Positions 6,628-7,405 of a stretch of 7,405 nucleotides of DNA are shown in pieces. Position numbers and translations under genes: made by a program. This DNA is from Clostridia bacterium (lineage in GTDB: Bacteria; Bacillota; DSM-521; Neomoorellales; SLTJ01). Where the stretch lies: the NCBI GenBank assembly GCA_014360105.1, contig JACIYD010000072.1, positions 1 through 7,405 of the forward strand, read 5' to 3'. Positions within the stretch are counted from its first letter, which is position 1. Each line of letters opens with the position of its first letter. Under the pieces are notes generated by a model, which was given only the letters and a program-made list of their open reading frames with translations, was not told where the DNA came from and did no database searches.

Positions 6628-7405
6628 CTGGCGGAAGAAGTTATTCTCCTGGCGCACGGCGACGGCGGTCGCCTAACGCATCGTTTGGTGGAAGAGTTGT
6701 TCTTCCGTTACTTCGCCAATCCTCACCTGGCCCCGCTTACCGATGCGGCCGCCTTTGAGGCGCCGGCGGGAGGACGGCTTGCCCTGACCACGGATTCCTT
6801 TGTGGTCAGCCCCCTCTTCTTTCGCGGTGGCGACATCGGCAAGCTGGCCGTGAACGGTACGGTCAACGATCTGGTGGTGAGCGGTGCCCGGCCCCTATAC
6901 CTTACGGCCGGCTTTATCCTGGAAGAAGGCCTGCCATTGATGGTGCTAGAGCGTGTGGTAGCTTCGATGGCGGCCGCGGCGCAGGAGGCGGGTGTGACGG
7001 TGGTTGCTGGGGATACGAAGGTGGTAGGCCGGGGAGCGGCAGACCAGCTCTTTATCAATACGGCCGGTCTCGGCGTGATACCCGCGGCGGTCCGCCTGGG
7101 ATACGAACGGGTGCGGCCCGGAGACGCGGTGGTGGTCAGCGGCCACGTCGGCGACCACGGCCTGGCCATCCTCGCCGAGCGCCAGGAACTGGGGGTGGCC
7201 AACGCACCGGCAAGCGACTGTGCTCCTTTAACCGGCCTGATCTTGCCGTTGCTCGAGGCCTTCCCCGGCCTCAAGCTGATGCGCGACCCCACCCGCGGCG
7301 GGCTCGCCACCACCCTGAAAGAAATTGCCCAGAGCTGCCGGGTGGATATCTGGCTGGAGGAGGCGGCCATTCCGGTACGCCCCGAAGCGCGCGGTCTGGC
7401 CGAAA
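6628..7405 (+). CDS. hypE: Hydrogenase maturation carbamoyl dehydratase HypE, 3'-truncated
   Basis: PurM/AIR-synthase-like ATPase that dehydrates the carbamoyl group received from HypF into a thiocyanate on its C-terminal Cys, then passes cyanide to HypC-HypD. 259 codons are visible of a usual 335-345. The lost end contains the acceptor Cys, which cannot be checked. Seen: ILLAHGDGGR near the start; LTTDSFVVSPLFF with the conserved TTDSF; GDIGKLAVNGTVNDL; VAGDTKVV; GHVGDHGLAIL; and MRDPTRGGLATTL. The first family-conserved residues start at about 6640. No ATG, GTG or TTG lies between there and GTG 6595. CTG 6628 sits eight bases after AAGGAGG and gives the normal HypE amino terminus, so I chose it. 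GTG 6595 would add 11 residues and has poor spacing. The identity is certain; the start is not. Confidence 0.95.
   Translation, partial: MAEEVILLAHGDGGRLTHRLVEELFFRYFANPHLAPLTDAAAFEAPAGGRLALTTDSFVVSPLFFRGGDIGKLAVNGTVNDLVVSGARPLYLTAGFILEEGLPLMVLERVVASMAAAAQEAGVTVVAGDTKVVGRGAADQLFINTAGLGVIPAAVRLGYERVRPGDAVVVSGHVGDHGLAILAERQELGVANAPASDCAPLTGLILPLLEAFPGLKLMRDPTRGGLATTLKEIAQSCRVDIWLEEAAIPVRPEARGLAE

Noticed and set aside
6723..7370. Minus-strand open frame (215 codons)
   Set aside because: Antisense shadow of hypE; low-complexity Ser/Arg/Ala-rich product typical of GC-rich reverse frames.
1..7405. CRISPR arrays, insertion sequences, tRNA genes, defence or phage genes
   Set aside because: No regularly spaced repeats, terminal inverted repeats with transposase, tRNA-like folds or related protein motifs were seen; coding is fully accounted for by hydrogenase and Hyp genes.

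Overview
This window is a contiguous run of plus-strand genes for making and maturing a [NiFe] hydrogenase. In order they are: the 3' part of a group 3-type hydrogenase large (catalytic) subunit, a hydrogenase maturation endopeptidase of the HyaD/HybD/HycI family, hypA, hypB, hypF, hypC, hypD and the 5' part of hypE. Both end genes are cut by the window. No mobile element, CRISPR array, tRNA, rRNA or minus-strand gene is supported.

The DNA is strongly GC-rich. Starts are often GTG, with AGGAGG-like ribosome binding sites, and the genes overlap by a few to tens of bases. The hypABFCDE order next to a cytoplasmic group 3-like hydrogenase fits an anaerobic bacterium. A thermophilic, GC-rich Firmicute of the Moorella/Desulfotomaculum-Ammonifex kind is my best guess, but this is inference from style and gene order, not a proven assignment.

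Layout: 1-1173 is the large subunit, with both Ni-binding CxxC motifs and a short cleavable C-terminal tail. It is followed at 1194-1225 by a clear intrinsic terminator. The accessory genes follow: the endopeptidase (1250-1720), a 127-base non-coding spacer with unexplained inverted repeats, then the tightly packed hypA-hypB-hypF-hypC-hypD block (1848-6516), in which all junctions overlap or abut. A 111-base spacer leads to hypE (from about 6628), which appears to use a rare CTG start behind a strong AAGGAGG site.

How the genes work together (known from the Hyp pathway, mainly E. coli and Thermococcus): HypF activates carbamoyl phosphate and carbamoylates the C-terminal Cys of HypE. HypE dehydrates it to thiocyanate. 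The HypC-HypD complex assembles Fe(CN)2CO and delivers it to the large-subunit precursor. HypA and HypB add nickel. The endopeptidase then removes the C-terminal tail to lock the site. Every step has its gene here, so the window is a nearly complete maturation kit beside its target. I see no undescribed system; the points worth a second look are the terminator, the hypE start, the hypB/hypF overlap and the spacer before hypA.
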